DNA of 64,000 bases, from contig NC_049994.1 of the NCBI RefSeq assembly GCF_000003815.2, forward strand, positions 10,432,538-10,496,537, written 5' to 3'. Of this stretch, positions 51,907 through 64,000 are shown piece by piece. This stretch comes from Branchiostoma floridae. Its lineage: Eukaryota > Chordata > Leptocardii > Amphioxiformes > Branchiostomatidae. A program made the translations under genes and the position numbers. The notes below the pieces were generated by a model, which did not search any database, had not been told where the DNA came from, and saw nothing but the letters and a program-made list of their open reading frames with translations. Position 1 is the stretch's first letter. The number at the start of each line of letters is the position of its first letter.

Positions 51907-54900
51907 CATACCCTTGTAGCGGGCACGTTTCGGGCATATCTAGGTTCCCATTTCTTCTACAGCGTCCCCTCTACGTGAACCCGGTGTTACACAGATGTAA
52001 TTTTGCTGGCGGGGTTATGTAGTGTGTGTTGAAGAGCAGCGCCAACAAGTGATGTGCGCTGTAACCACATGTGACATGAGAGATACGCTGCCCAACCTTT
52101 TACGCATGCGTACTGGCGCGCGCCTTGACGGCGGCCATTTTTATTCTGCCGGGGTGAAAAGTACAGTTGGAAGAGACTATTCATCAGGCGGGGGGATTTA
52201 CACCTACACAATAAAAGCCTCATTCAAAGTTCAAAACCATGCACATTCATGCTCAAACTTTTTCATAACTAGCATTCAGGTAAAGCTGAACAAAAATCTC
52301 TCTAAACAGTATGTGCAAAGAAGCGAGATTGATACATGTAATGTAACCTCAATAAAAACACGATGAATGACTGGTATGAAGATAATGTGAACTGCATGAC
52401 ATCCTTGTTAAAATTGATAGATATTGTGTCGTTTCAGGTCCGTCGTCTAAAGACAGAAAGTATAACAGATATACACACTTAACTTAAGTACAGTTTCTGA
52501 ATGATCCATGTCCACGTGTTTCTCTGGTAAAACAAATTGCAAGCATATATATGATGCCGCTTCCCCATACTGTGATATTGATTTTTTTATACATTATAGT
52601 TTGTCATATATTCTTGAATTTTTTCGAAACAGAAAGAATGAAAAACAAACACTATAACTATTATATAGAGGTGTTTTTATTATCACAAATATCCGGATAC
52701 AAAATATCACGCAACAGGTGAATATTGAACGCGTGCTTCACGCGGGTGAAATAGACAGTTCTGCTTTTAACGAATTCTCTAAAACTACCAATCAATATGC
52801 CATTTTAGTTCAATTTCTGGATTTATAAACATGTTCATGTTAAGCTCTTATGAACTTTGGTCATGAAAATGCTACGTGTTTCGAGAAATCGGCATGTGTG
52901 CGTGCGAGTGTGCGTGTGTAGTGTGTGGTATAGAGACGACATTGTTGTCTGTCGCAATCTGACAGGTTTTGTGGCATCCAGACACTCGTAAATTAGAGCG
53001 ATTATTACGTGCTTACAGCGAAGTTCAAATCTCCAACCCACCAATGAGAGCTCTCTCATTCGTTGTAAAATCTGTTCCGTTGACATTCATTTCCTGAAAA
53101 ATATAGCCGAACGGATGAGAGGCCGCCATTTCTGCTGTCTCTCATCCTGCAGTTTCACGTGAAACACACACGGTAGGATGGGCCGGGAGGTGTCACTATC
53201 CCCGCCAGACATTTCTACACCCTGCATGCGTCAAAATACATCTTCACAGCTTAGATATTTGTGAGTATAACGATGTATTTGTAAGATAGAGGCTGCCATG
53301 TTTTTGGATAGACTAGCTCATAAGATTGTTTCGATAAGAAATAGAGTAAACAGGTAGCGACTATGTTGCCCGCAAATATTCGTAGAATCGGTCATATGAA
53401 GCATTTACCTTTTAGCTTAGTGTCATCAAATAATACTTGGTTGAACGTCTGGAAATGTGTCTTCTTAGAAAGAAATGTTTTACAGATATGCAAGCATCCT
53501 AGCGTAATGGCGTGGTGGCTGTCTGATTTTTCGGCCGAAGGAATGTAGGAATTTCGTCTCAAAAACGGCGCAAAATTTCACAAGCGAAGCTGTCAAATTT
53601 GTCGGCTAGGCTTGCGGTAAATAAGAGAAAAATATGCTTTCAAGTTGTCTGACAGTTGGTATATGCATCAGCTATATTTTCAAACTTATTTGTAGTTAAG
53701 TCTACTATATGTTGTGTACACTATCATCCGCCGAATCGAAAGTTTAAAGTTGTAGCTTCGTAATGTTTGATTTTTTTACCAAAGAGAAGGTAGTCTATAG
53801 TCAACAGTGTTACATGAAGTAAACGAAAATATTTTGATAAGCTAGTTCTAAACGTAACTGACGCAAAGGAGGTGCTATCTTTAAGTGTTTATTTCTTAAA
53901 CTTCGTTCAGTTGACTTCTACATGAATTTGTAAAAACAAAACACGAAGGAAATATAGATCGTAGTCCGTTGCCACAGTTTACATCTATATGGTCCTTGCT
54001 ATGATCTGAAATGTATGGCATTTCCAATGTCTTTACATTGTTCATATTTTTTCGTATCAACTATGGGATCAGCATACTTAGAAAACAATGTGTATACTTT
54101 GGTTAAACATAGTGAATATCGAATGAAAAGCTCTGAAAAATTAAGAATATAAACTTGACTTTTTACAAATCTACTCACCTATAGAGACAAGATCCCTACT
54201 GTTAAGTATGATATCATAAACCTGCATTTTATCAAAATCTTAACAAAAATTGTGGGTTTAAAGAGTTAGATTAGATTTGGAGAAATCTATTTGATCTGGT
54301 TTCATCCCCGCTGAAGAAAATTTGGTACATTTACACCAGGAAAGATTAGAAAAGTGCACGATTTCTACCATTTAGTAGGTGTTGGCAGTCACACATTTCG
54401 TGTATAAATCAACTTCACTGATTATACGAATTACAGAAAGTCGCTGCGCTTCTAAAAAGACAGTCTGCAACTATATCGACACCCCTAAATGCCATGAACC
54501 ACCTGGTAAATTGCAAATGACGGAAAATTACTTCGTTGGAACTGCGAACACGCACGGATATAGAATGAAAATCGACCCAGGAAGCAGACGTATGGATTTT
54601 GCTGTCGAATATTTGCACCCCATTACAACTTTTTTTACCTTATCAGCTAAAATGTATATTATAAGCTGACGGTAAAGGATGTACATAACTTAGTCAATTG
54701 TGACAACAAAGTGCTGTAGGGAAATTGTATATTACAAGTTGATGCATGTGTTTTTTTGTATGCGGAAAGGTAAACTAAAGGTGAAAAGTTCAAATTCTAT
54801 TTTTCCCAACGTTGGTCTAAACGTTGCCTGCGTAAACTTGTTGTTTAGCAGTATAATCAGATCTATTTGAATCTGATTTTTTTCTCGTGTACTTTTTTTT

Positions 54901-56199
54901 TTTGATTACCGTTTTTATCAGATATGGCTCGCTCGTTGTAGACTTTTTTTATTCACCACTATTGGCGTTTAAATATCAATTCAAAATTCACCTTAGGCTC
55001 CTTTTATTTTTGCGTTACTATGATGATTCACCAAAACAAAACAAAACAACGTACAAGGTCTTGTATTGAGCAAAAAATATCAACTTTCTAACATGACGTC
55101 CAAACAGTTTCTGGTAGTCATATAAGCTGTTTGCTTGACGAAAAAAAAAGTTCACAAGCACGTTTGTGACGTGTGTGAATCGCTACCTGACAACTTTGTA
55201 CAACTTGAAAGTAAGTTGTCCCGAGTGGCCTTGAAGAGAATGGAAAGTTTGTGGTTACAGCGCAAGATAATGTCCAGCAAGCCGAAGGAAGAGTTGGTCC
55301 CTGAGACAGATAGCTCCCCCCTAGGTGTTTCCCACACAAGTACCAGGATTACTCTGTTCTTATCGACAACCGCACCGACAGTCATCAGAATGACCAATGT
55401 ACTAGGGCTTCTTAAGGGCTTTTTATGTTAACGAGTATTTGGTCATTTGTACATCTCTATCGCCGACCCTAGTGGTCATCTCGGAGATAAGAATCTCTGG
55501 AGCCAGTGGGCTGTCCGAGAGATAAGAAGAAGATGCTTTGTGCTCCAATCCTCCCATTTATTTGTTCTCATCTTTCATTCATACCTACCACCCCGGCTTG
55601 GGACTTCAAACGATCTGATTTAGATATAACACGGCGGTGGGGAGAGAATTTAGCTGACCAGTGGCTTTTTACAGATATGGCTACTTAGATTACATTGATG
55701 TATCTGCAAGTACAACGCACAGGTAACTGAGATCCACCCGAAAAAAAGTTGTGAACGATAGTTTATAATTGCAACACCTTTGAGTTAATGTTTCAGCTGT
55801 GCAGATATTTTCAATTTTGTAGATATTGAATTTGTAGAGAAGTTATTACTAGATTACTCTTTGGAAACACGTTTGTGGTTTTGAGAGTCGCGAGAGCCAA
55901 GATCGTTAGCCGAGTCGGTGCAAGCATAATTGAGAATTCTGTGGGTGGATTTTCGGCTCGCTTTCCAACTCAGTCCTTCTTATATTCCTTAGCTTTTAGT
56001 ACGGTGTCGTAAATTTGTCGTCTCGCACTTTCCAAAAAATGACGGTTGATCACGTTCCTTGGATGCATGGCTGAGCGAAATTTGTCAAAATCAGGCCCTG
56101 TAATGGGTTCCTCTTGGAGGCAAATTGATTCCGAGGGATTCTCGTAATGTAGGTATTGAACGAGGAGGCTAGGTTCATGGCTAGGTCAGCGGGTCAAAC

Positions 56200-56745
56200 G
56201 GACTCGGTCAAGCTGTTGCAAATTTTTAAGAAAACTCCTTCAAAATTTAGTTTTCGTCCCCCCAAAATATGCTACGTTCAGACTGTAGCTACGTTCAGGC
56301 TGTAGTTTCTTTAGGATCGAATGTTGTTGTTTTTCTCAGCTAGCTATGAAACACAAACGTGCGCTTAGAGATTTCTTCTCAGTTCAAAGAAAATAAAGTC
56401 TACCTCGATCAAACTGTTACAGATTTTAAAGAAAACTACTGTACGTACTCCAATCTTAGTTTAAATCCCGATATTTCGACAGCTTCTAAAAGATTGAGAA
56501 CTTTATTTTATAAGAATGTATGTCACACGAACGTGTTTTCGAGATTTCTTCTCCCTTCAAAAAAATATAGTCTACCTTTTCAAACTGTTTGAGACAACAA
56601 TTTAAGTGAAAACTTCTCCAATCTTAAACTTCCTCCCGAAGTTTTCAGTGTTCGAACTAAAGCTTCTGTAAGATCGAAAATTTATCTTTCTATGAAGCTA
56701 TATGAACGTGTTTTCTAGATTTCTTTTCGGTTGCAAGAAAATATA
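56200..56745. repeat. Three diverged copies of a 170-200 bp tandem repeat
   Basis: The landmark TCAAGCTGTTGCAAATTTT (about 56208) recurs in altered form near 56409 and 56580. The landmark AACGTGCGCTTAGAGATTTC (about 56357) recurs near 56532 and 56704 as AACGTGTTTTC(G/T)AGATTTCTT. Copies are strongly diverged, so the array is old. The first copy also contains a 17-bp internal duplication (CTACGTTCAG(A/G)CTGTAG, about 56270-56305), which explains its extra length. Confidence 0.7.
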
Positions 56746-57311
56746 AACTAATTCTTCTCTTCACTGCTGCACTAGCGATTCATATTTCTAAAGATTCTGC
56801 GCGTTGGTGTTTATCACAAAAAATCAAAGCTCGCATTCTTTATACCATGAACATAGACATATGCTGTTCTTTGACAGAAAAATCTGGGAACACATCATAA
56901 TAAAGCTTTTGATCCGAAAGCTAACAAAAATTTCAAAGCTGTAAGTAACCACAATATATCAAGTACTGAATTCTTTCTGAGCTATGCACTTTTCTTTCCT
57001 TTTAAACAAAAAAATGGTATTTCTGTACACGTTTTGTGTCTTGAAGCTTAATACTATTGGATGAATATATATGTGTACTGTCAACTATGATACCTTGAAA
57101 TATCATGTTGTCTATATCTGGAAGCCGGCCAACTTGTCAATACTTTTGTTCATTATGCACTGTTACTACATCACAAACTGACGAATTCTAAATCATAAAG
57201 ACACACAAACAAACTTCCAATGCATTATTGAGTAACTAAAGCTTTGAAAGATTACTATTCAGTAGTTATATTGACGTGTTATATTCGTTTATTGTATGTT
57301 TTTATTTTCAG

Positions 57312-57386
57312 ATGGTATACACACGAGCGGCCATGTTGGATTCTACCATGCGGCTTTTGGTGCAGAAATACAAGCCACAACTCAAA
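57312..57386 (+). other. Orphan exon-like 75-nt open segment
   Basis: A good acceptor (pyrimidine-rich GTTTTTATTTTCAG ending at 57311) and a full-consensus donor (AAA|GTAAGT at 57386/57387) bracket exactly 75 nt. This reads as 25 codons without a stop: MVYTRAAMLDSTMRLLVQKY and then KPQLK. The length is a multiple of three and the segment is GC-richer than its flanks. No domain is recognised and no partner exon is identified. It may belong to a non-coding RNA, an upstream exon of Hox6, or an unknown gene. Confidence 0.35.
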
Positions 57387-57491
57387 GTAAGTTGCAAAAT
57401 CATAATTTTTAAGAACTGTTACGTTTTGGTACTCAAAACATACAATACATGTACTCATACAATGTCTTTTGATGTAGTTTAGAATGAATAT

Positions 57492-57555
57492 CTACTCTAC
57501 CCTACTCTGAAAGAACACAAACACACATACTCTACTCTACTCTACTTTACTCTAT
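57492..57555. repeat. CTCTA microsatellite pair
   Basis: Two CTCTA arrays (57492-57508 and 57529-57555) separated by about 20 bp. Confidence 0.75.
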
Positions 57556-57959
57556 TCACTTTCAAATCGTGTGAAATATTTCACATATTACACATTCAGG
57601 AACATATGATAACTTGTTTCAGAGGGTAAGTATGTTACTGACTGAAAATTTTGATTGGTACCTTTTAATACTTAAAAAAATCCGTTGTCGGATTTGCAAG
57701 AATTATCAATAACTCCTACCAAACGGAATATGTATGCCTACTCTATGCTCTAGGCCGCAAAAGTTATTTCATTCATACATTCGCTTATTATTATTTATGT
57801 TTGTAATTTTTCTACATGCCAATATTTTATCAAGCAAAACACGTCAAAACATAACAAAGTTTTCTTTATAAAAAGTTCTTGTACTGGAAAACATACATAT
57901 ATTTATACTTGTACTTTCAGGAGAGTGTATAGCATAGGTTTATTGTTGTTAGAAATGAT

Positions 57960-58315
57960 GGCCCCCACTGCAAGCGTTACATATCACTGTTAACCCTCGT
58001 TTGTGGCGACCTTCACCTCAACTGGCATCCTGGTTGGTTGTTTTAGTGATTGCATTAAATCGTCCATCCGACATTGGAACGTAGGGTGTTGTCAGCTGAA
58101 AGATCTCCAACTGTTGTTGGTCTCACTGCGGGCAGCTCCGATCAAGTTATACAACCATGTCACGGCACGGCATGTTCTCTCCTTGTTAACACACGGAATG
58201 TAGAGATGCCAGGTCGTGGAACATCCATAATTTTCCTCGCCAAACTGACACACAAAGAAGTTTTATGGTTGTGGGGGGATGTCACCTTGAACCCTACCCG
58301 TGGTCGGTGTTAACA
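57960..58315 (+). mobile_element. Non-LTR retrotransposon N-terminal scrap with 2A-like motif
   Basis: In one frame the region ends LTHKEVLWLWGDVTLNP (codons for GDV at 58275-58283), then TRGRC and a stop. GDVxxNP is the core of 2A-like ribosome-skipping motifs, which sit near the start of CR1-type retrotransposon proteins in amphioxus and sea urchin. The essential Gly-Pro after NP is replaced, and no endonuclease or reverse transcriptase follows, so the piece is dead. The upstream limit is uncertain. Confidence 0.4.
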
Positions 58316-61300
58316 GTGTGGTTAAACTACATAAAACACTAACATGTCTGGTGGTGGTCTGACAACTGTCTCTCATTCAACAAGACATCCATTCATGAAA
58401 ACGGTTGTTTTCTAAACTTTGGATACTTAGGACACTAAACAAGGTGCTACGTTTCTATTCTCTCCTACCTTTGTCGTCATTCTATATATTTGCTTTCTGT
58501 ACCCATCTACTATAAAACTTCATCTGTACATCATAAGCTATGAAATAAGTGTTTGTAGTATACATAGCCATAGTCATATGAAGTCATTGACGAACAAACT
58601 AAATAAAAAGAAAGCGTTAGCAAAAGTTTGGACATGATTTGTTTTAGTACGACCAGCTGTGTAAAATTCACCATGTACAAATCTATTCCTATGACGTTAT
58701 GTATTTTTCTCGGTTTAAAACATTAATATGAAAGCAACACTACTAGAAGAAGGTTCGACAGTGATTTTTTTCGACACCACAAACACTTCTGATGAAAACA
58801 TACACTCATTGCGCAGAAAGACAATTGCCTAACCCTTTAGTCATCGGCTAACTTTGAGTTTTATTTTCCATAGATGTCTAAGAAATATAGACGATGAAAA
58901 GGCAAGTTGTTCCATAAAATATGTAGTATTTGTTAGAAGCTAGAAGAAGCATATTACAAGTTACAAGTATGCTGTTTCAAGTGTGTGGTTATGCAGTTGA
59001 TAGAAGTAATGGAAATGATACTGAAATTTTGCTGGGTGATTTTGAAGTTTTCCTGTCTCAACCACTATTTTTTTGCTTCGAGAGATATCGCTTGTACTTT
59101 TGAAAATCATTGAAATCTTACTTTTTTGCAATCTCCAACAAATATTCTGGTCTATTCAAATTCTATTTTTGGTATATTTTGGTCAATACATTTTCAGTTT
59201 CAAGTATTTTTTTTTTCAGAATTTAAAACCTGATATAAACATATATGATTACCTTATTCCAGTTGGGTTTTGGACATGAACCTGGCAATGTCATTTCTTC
59301 TACTTGTTTTGTTTTTACTTTCATGGTACAGTTAGGGAAGCCGCGTTCACCATATTGTAAACGCAGCTTCAAAGTCACGTTGAAGGTATACGTGTATTGC
59401 ATTCGTGTGTTTGTTTCCTTTTGTTTTTTCGGTACCTTTTGACGTGTGAACCGTGGGCTTTGCAATTTTTCAAAGCTGTGTAGAAATTTAGAGTACGAAA
59501 TACGAAATTACGATCTACGATACGTAGGGTAACTCGTGTAGCAATAGGTTATATTTCAGAGACGGGGATAACTTTACATGCTCGGCCACGAATGTATATA
59601 AAGCTCAACGTTTTGCCATAAAAGTACGATGTCTGTACAGAAGTGGTGGTTGAAGAAACACCAAATCATGAGTATGGCAGATGTTAAGTTCACAACTGAC
59701 GTTTAAAAAACCATCAGTAATTTAGTAACGTTACGAGGAAACTATTTTGAACTGACGAATTATGTGTTCCAATTCGATGTTACCATCTTGGTTGGAGTGT
59801 GCGTATTATTGTGATATTTTTTGTTACATCCTAATATTCAGTAAACCATTCTATACAGTGTGTTTGGACGGTAAATTAGCAGATATTATGAATTTGATTC
59901 TGTGTAGTCAGAATCTGGAACCATGCCTACTTGGAGAACATACCATTTCACATATAAACCTACAAGTAAACCTTGTTAAATATACCAACCACCAGTTCGC
60001 TAAATTTTGCCTTTCGTCCAAAACATTCATATCAAGAATCGGATACTATCGAACTCGACCAAAAAGAAAGTCTTTCACGTTGACACCATGCTACTCTAAG
60101 TGATAGTCAGCCTTGGTAGCTCTGAGAGGTTTCTAATGCATAATCTTTTTTCTAAAATTCTTGTAAATGTAGCTGTGGCCTGGATTAAACGTAGCCGAAA
60201 ACACTGCGTGTGGATAATTCGTTAGAAGCTAGTTTCTCACTGACATTATAAGCATTTAAAATGTTATCACAATGAATGTAGATAGGGGTAATGGATGTTT
60301 GACGCAGGTATACCAAATTCTTAAACCACAAGGTTCAAATGCGTAGTTTTGATAGCTTGTTCTGTAGCTATCGGTTGGAGTTTCCGCGGTGAAACCAAGC
60401 CAAGGACCGCTGTAAATTCCTCTATCAAGAATAAAGAAATGCGAAAATCTAATATAAACCAAGAATTGCATAGGACGGAGATTCCTCCTGTTATGTCCTA
60501 TTGTGAATAAACATTAATTCTGTATTTTTTATCGTCCAAATATTTTACAATCCCGTATAACGTTAACGTAAATTCCAATCCAAAGGAGTCCAATTTTCTT
60601 TGCAAAGCTGATTGGAAGTCCAGAACCTCTATTTTTTGCTTGCACTAAGTGGTAGACAATTTGAAGGGTTTAGTAGCCATACTGGTACATAAAAAAACGA
60701 TGGGTTACCGTTTTCTAATAAGTTTTAGAATTCATCCATTAAGTCCTTGAAACTTTGACAGAAAACAAGTTCTTACGAAGGCGATTGCGACGAATCAGAA
60801 AGGCCATACTTTATCAGAAATGCCTCTCTAATAGTGTTAAACGTACGTCAGACACTTTCCGTAGCAACATGCCCACTTTTACATCTTCCCAGTTGTACAC
60901 TCAACATCTAAAATATATCTCCAATTTGTACTTAAGATAAAAGTCTCGCTAGGATTTTTCATAGATACGAGAATTTAGGGTTGGATGCAAACGCTAGACA
61001 TTCTCCTAACTATTCCCTGTTGTTTTATATGTGCTTACACACACATTCATCCTAGCTATATTTGTCAAAGGGTTTTGGGCCGGTCGACGACAACTTTTAA
61101 GTAACAGTCAGGGCAGCGATAGTCAATGGATATTGTCAAAAGCATATCCTGAGAAAAATAAAAACATTACTCAATCGGCATTCACTCACTCACTCGCTGT
61201 CCGGTTTAGCGTCCGTTGTGAAAAATAATATGAATTTTAAATAGTACAGTTCTTGAAAGTTACAACGCAGAGAAACCCTCTCAAATCTATCACATCTACA

Positions 61301-64000
61301 TCTCCCTTTATTGAAGAGAACTATTTTGTTTTGAAAAATAACCACCAAACACGGGACTCCGAATGTGTAGTTCTCAGTAGACTATGATATGTCGTCGTGT
61401 TGATTCCATCGGTAGATTTCCGTGTCTGATCGTTTCAGGTTTTCGGTGTGTGTGTGACCTCCGTTGTTTTGCCATCCAAGGTACGGATTGCTCTTCTGCA
61501 AACCATTCCTTATATCGTCTAACCTACACATATCTCCAACCCGTGGAAACATGTGTCGCAGAAAAACACATTTGTCTTTCTTAGCGCTCGAAGAAAAGAA
61601 ATCGAAGAATATGGTTGAGAGTAGAAGTTGTTGCAAATGGTATAGATCACAGTCAGAAGGCGGGTGAATTAAGGAAGACATATACACATTTCTGCTAACG
61701 CTATATTTCTTCAATGATTAGCACATATTCATGAAAAATCATGAAACGAATATCAAGACTGTTTATTTCCTAACAAAACAGAGAGATTCTTCCAGGTTTT
61801 TCCACTTGTACACGTTTATAAGCACGTATAACTTTTTACAAAATATTACTTCTCCGACATATTTTTTATCAACGAAGATGTCCTCAAATAAATAGAAATT
61901 CGCACGGAAAAATCCACTCTGGCCTGTTATTTGGACCAAGAAGGTTATCATATAACCTCCTTACTCGTAGGAAAATATGTAGGGAAATAGGACCAAATAT
62001 GCCTCAATTTCTGGAAAGAAAACATCCTCACAGTAAATATTTCCGCGTTTTGTTTGGTGGTTGTAGTTCATTCAAAAATTCATCCACAAATGAATTCCAC
62101 AATTTCAAAATCGATTTTTCTAGCCAAATTCCCATCAGTTGCGTAGTTGAACCTGCCTTGGTGGGTTTTGCTTTTTTTTCTCCGACGAGAACAACAAATT
62201 GTGTATGTTGCGCTTGTAGTGATATATACCTGCGTTTATATGTCCTTCTTTTCTACGTATCATCCACATTACAAAATTAAGCTTCAGAGAAGTTCCTCCT
62301 TTGGTTGAAAATGATCTCACTGAATGTAAAAGTCTTAAAAGTTTTAATCCGTTCGATGAGTCAAATCGTCTATCAAATATCCAAACCATTTATCAGAACA
62401 AAATTATCCCAAGAAATCGTTTTAGACCAATTTGAAGCCGTTCTTTCATTTATACATATAGTTCATTTCAAACCGATGTTCTAGTTTCTACATCGTCCAC
62501 TTATGAAAACTGAGGACCCCTCTACTTCCAAATGAACATATTCCGCGGAAAAGCAATTCGGTTTCATGACAACCATCCAGTGCGCTGTTTTGTTATATAT
62601 AACCCCCGTATCGAACGAAATTGCAGCTTTACGTTCCAAAACATGACACTAATTAGCGAGAACTGTTCAGAAATGGTGAAATATCTTCGTACAAGCGCGA
62701 TTCTAGATCAACGCGATACGATAACAAAGATGGACAATCTCACTACTTTCCTCTGGGCACAAACTTGTACAAGAGAAATCCATAGTTCCTAATTTTGTGT
62801 CAAGACTTGTACAAAATATGTGTCAAGACCTGTGAGCTTTTACACCAAGTTTGGAGGGTGGCAAAAATTGCACATGTGGCGAACAGTATTTCTTTGTTAC
62901 ACCAAGTTCTCACGTCACAGTAGCAAGCTTACAAAAGAAGAAACTTCGTACTCTTTCATAAACAAAGTGTGAACTCGCAGGTGCTTTGCCGAAACGTTTT
63001 TGCTTGCCTGTCAAAAGTGACAAAGCCAACGACAGAAGGAAACAACGTAATCGCTTTTTGATAACAAATTTTATGTAAAACACAAATGTATTTTCGTAAG
63101 CTGAAATTCTGCTTCCCTCTTTATCATTTTCGTCAGTTGTAATTAGATTTCGATCCGGGTTGAACTTTCTGACATTTTTACAACCTTTGTTTACAAATTC
63201 ATCTCCGTTTTTATTGATTTTGTGCCATAGCTGACTAGGTCAGAACGCGATAGTTATTGTTGAACGGTATTGCTTTGGTCGAAAGTTGGAAAAAAAACTG
63301 ACGGAAAAGTTGTAACTGATTGGATTTTTGTAGAAATGGACGCGGGGGATTTTGCCAAGTTGCCGTCAGTAATTACCAGAAGTCATGACCCCTCCGGCCA
63401 CACCGTCTGTTGTACCAGAACTAAGGACCCTGGAAAATTGAGGTCAGACCCCAAAACACCTCAAAGTGTTACTTTTCACAACCTTCGCTATCTAGGGCGA
63501 CCTTTCAACACCTCTTTCTCTTCTTCATTCCGCTTTTACCAACTTTTCAAACTTTCTTTCCTATTCCTTGTCAAACCAACCACAAGGTTCTAAACTTAAA
63601 ACTTTCCTGGCAACTTTTTCAATACTTCTTGGTAGTTCAATTGCCATGTAATATTTTGGATGATCAAATAAAAATACATTTTTGATATGGTTGGCTTATT
63701 ATGAAGATTGCTATGACGTGATATATATTTCACTCCATCCGTTGAGAATACATTGTTGCATTATGAACTATATTACCCCTATGTATGAACCCAATAACCG
63801 TGCGAGACCTCCAAAAAAATGACCCAACTTTTTGTAAGTCAACTATATCAAAGTTGATGTACCTGTAAAGTTAGTTTCACAATGTGAAAGTTTAAAATAA
63901 CTCGACACACAAAAGCAACAGACAACTGTCTTCTGTCAATTTTACACTTTTCTTGTCAACTACAAAAGCTGAAACCGACAGTACAAAATGTCAAGTCTGG
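58316..64000. other. Intergenic DNA at the right edge
   Basis: AT-rich sequence with no supported gene, RNA or repeat of note. The longest open frames (about 110 codons at 59762-60103 and 61382-61714) lack domains. A Hox6 coding exon is not present up to the edge, so it should lie beyond it. Confidence 0.6.

Larger units (their letters stand above)
47020..56199. other. Intergenic DNA downstream of Hox7, proximal part
   Basis: No gene is supported. No AATAAA lies close to the Hox7 stop; the first obvious one is near 48923, so the 3' end is unknown. A homeodomain-cofactor motif cluster occurs at 47390-47441. GC-richer patches occur near 47.4-48.1, 51.6-52.2 and 53.1 kb. Otherwise it is AT-rich with short meaningless frames. 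A GAGTA array is at 50412-50425. Confidence 0.6.

Overview
This window is animal genomic DNA from the middle of an amphioxus (Branchiostoma-type, cephalochordate) Hox cluster. Three intact two-exon homeobox genes lie head to tail on the + strand: Hox9 (12794-14148), Hox8 (25577-28055) and Hox7 (44973-47019). All three share one structure: a first exon coding for the N-terminal region (with the YPWM motif in Hox8 and Hox7), a phase-1 intron of 0.5-1.8 kb, and a second exon carrying the homeodomain. The order 9-8-7, the single posterior-class gene followed by two central (Antp-like) genes, the large gaps (11-17 kb), and the amphioxus-like repeat remnants fit a single unduplicated chordate cluster. 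The species is inferred, not proven.

Left flank (1-12.8 kb): a clear miR-10 family hairpin (about 697-784, mature 5p arm 712-734) lies 12 kb upstream of Hox9, on the Hox10 side. The same stretch holds a retroelement 3' end (2188-2320), a decayed non-LTR reverse transcriptase tail on the minus strand (about 2575-3175), and a 246-bp MITE with 50-bp terminal inverted repeats (5505-5750). The last 1.3 kb before Hox9 is GC-rich. It holds a strong CTCF-like motif and a Pbx/Meis-like composite site.

Hox9-Hox8 gap (14.1-25.6 kb): no genes were found. There is a candidate enhancer at 16.56-17.45 kb with E2F, CRE and CATAAA motifs, a GTACA/GTAGA low-complexity block at 17.87-18.03 kb, a promoter-like GC island at 23.34-23.65 kb, and a TATA box at 25137.

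Hox8-Hox7 gap (28.1-45 kb): GC-rich islands at 29.75-30.56 and 42.9-43.7 kb, a 9-copy 25-bp minisatellite (32867-33091), a cluster of GAGTA/CTCTA arrays in both polarities, and a TATA box plus consensus splice donor near 34.9-35.0 kb that looks like an unannotated first exon. It also holds a second, inverted copy of the 2.2-kb retroelement end (40243-40388), and a TATA box plus a likely 5' UTR exon 0.6-0.8 kb upstream of the Hox7 start codon.

Right flank (47-64 kb): no Hox6 coding exon is visible. There is a Pbx/Meis/Hox motif cluster at 47.4 kb, a possible decayed LRR fragment, three diverged copies of a roughly 170-200 bp tandem repeat (56.2-56.75 kb), an orphan 75-nt exon-like ORF with consensus splice sites (57312-57386), and a non-LTR retrotransposon scrap with a 2A-like motif (about 58.0-58.3 kb).

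The genes would act together as collinear anterior-posterior patterning transcription factors. miR-10 is embedded as a co-regulated small RNA. Motif calls and exon candidates come from reading by eye and have not been tested by alignment or expression data.
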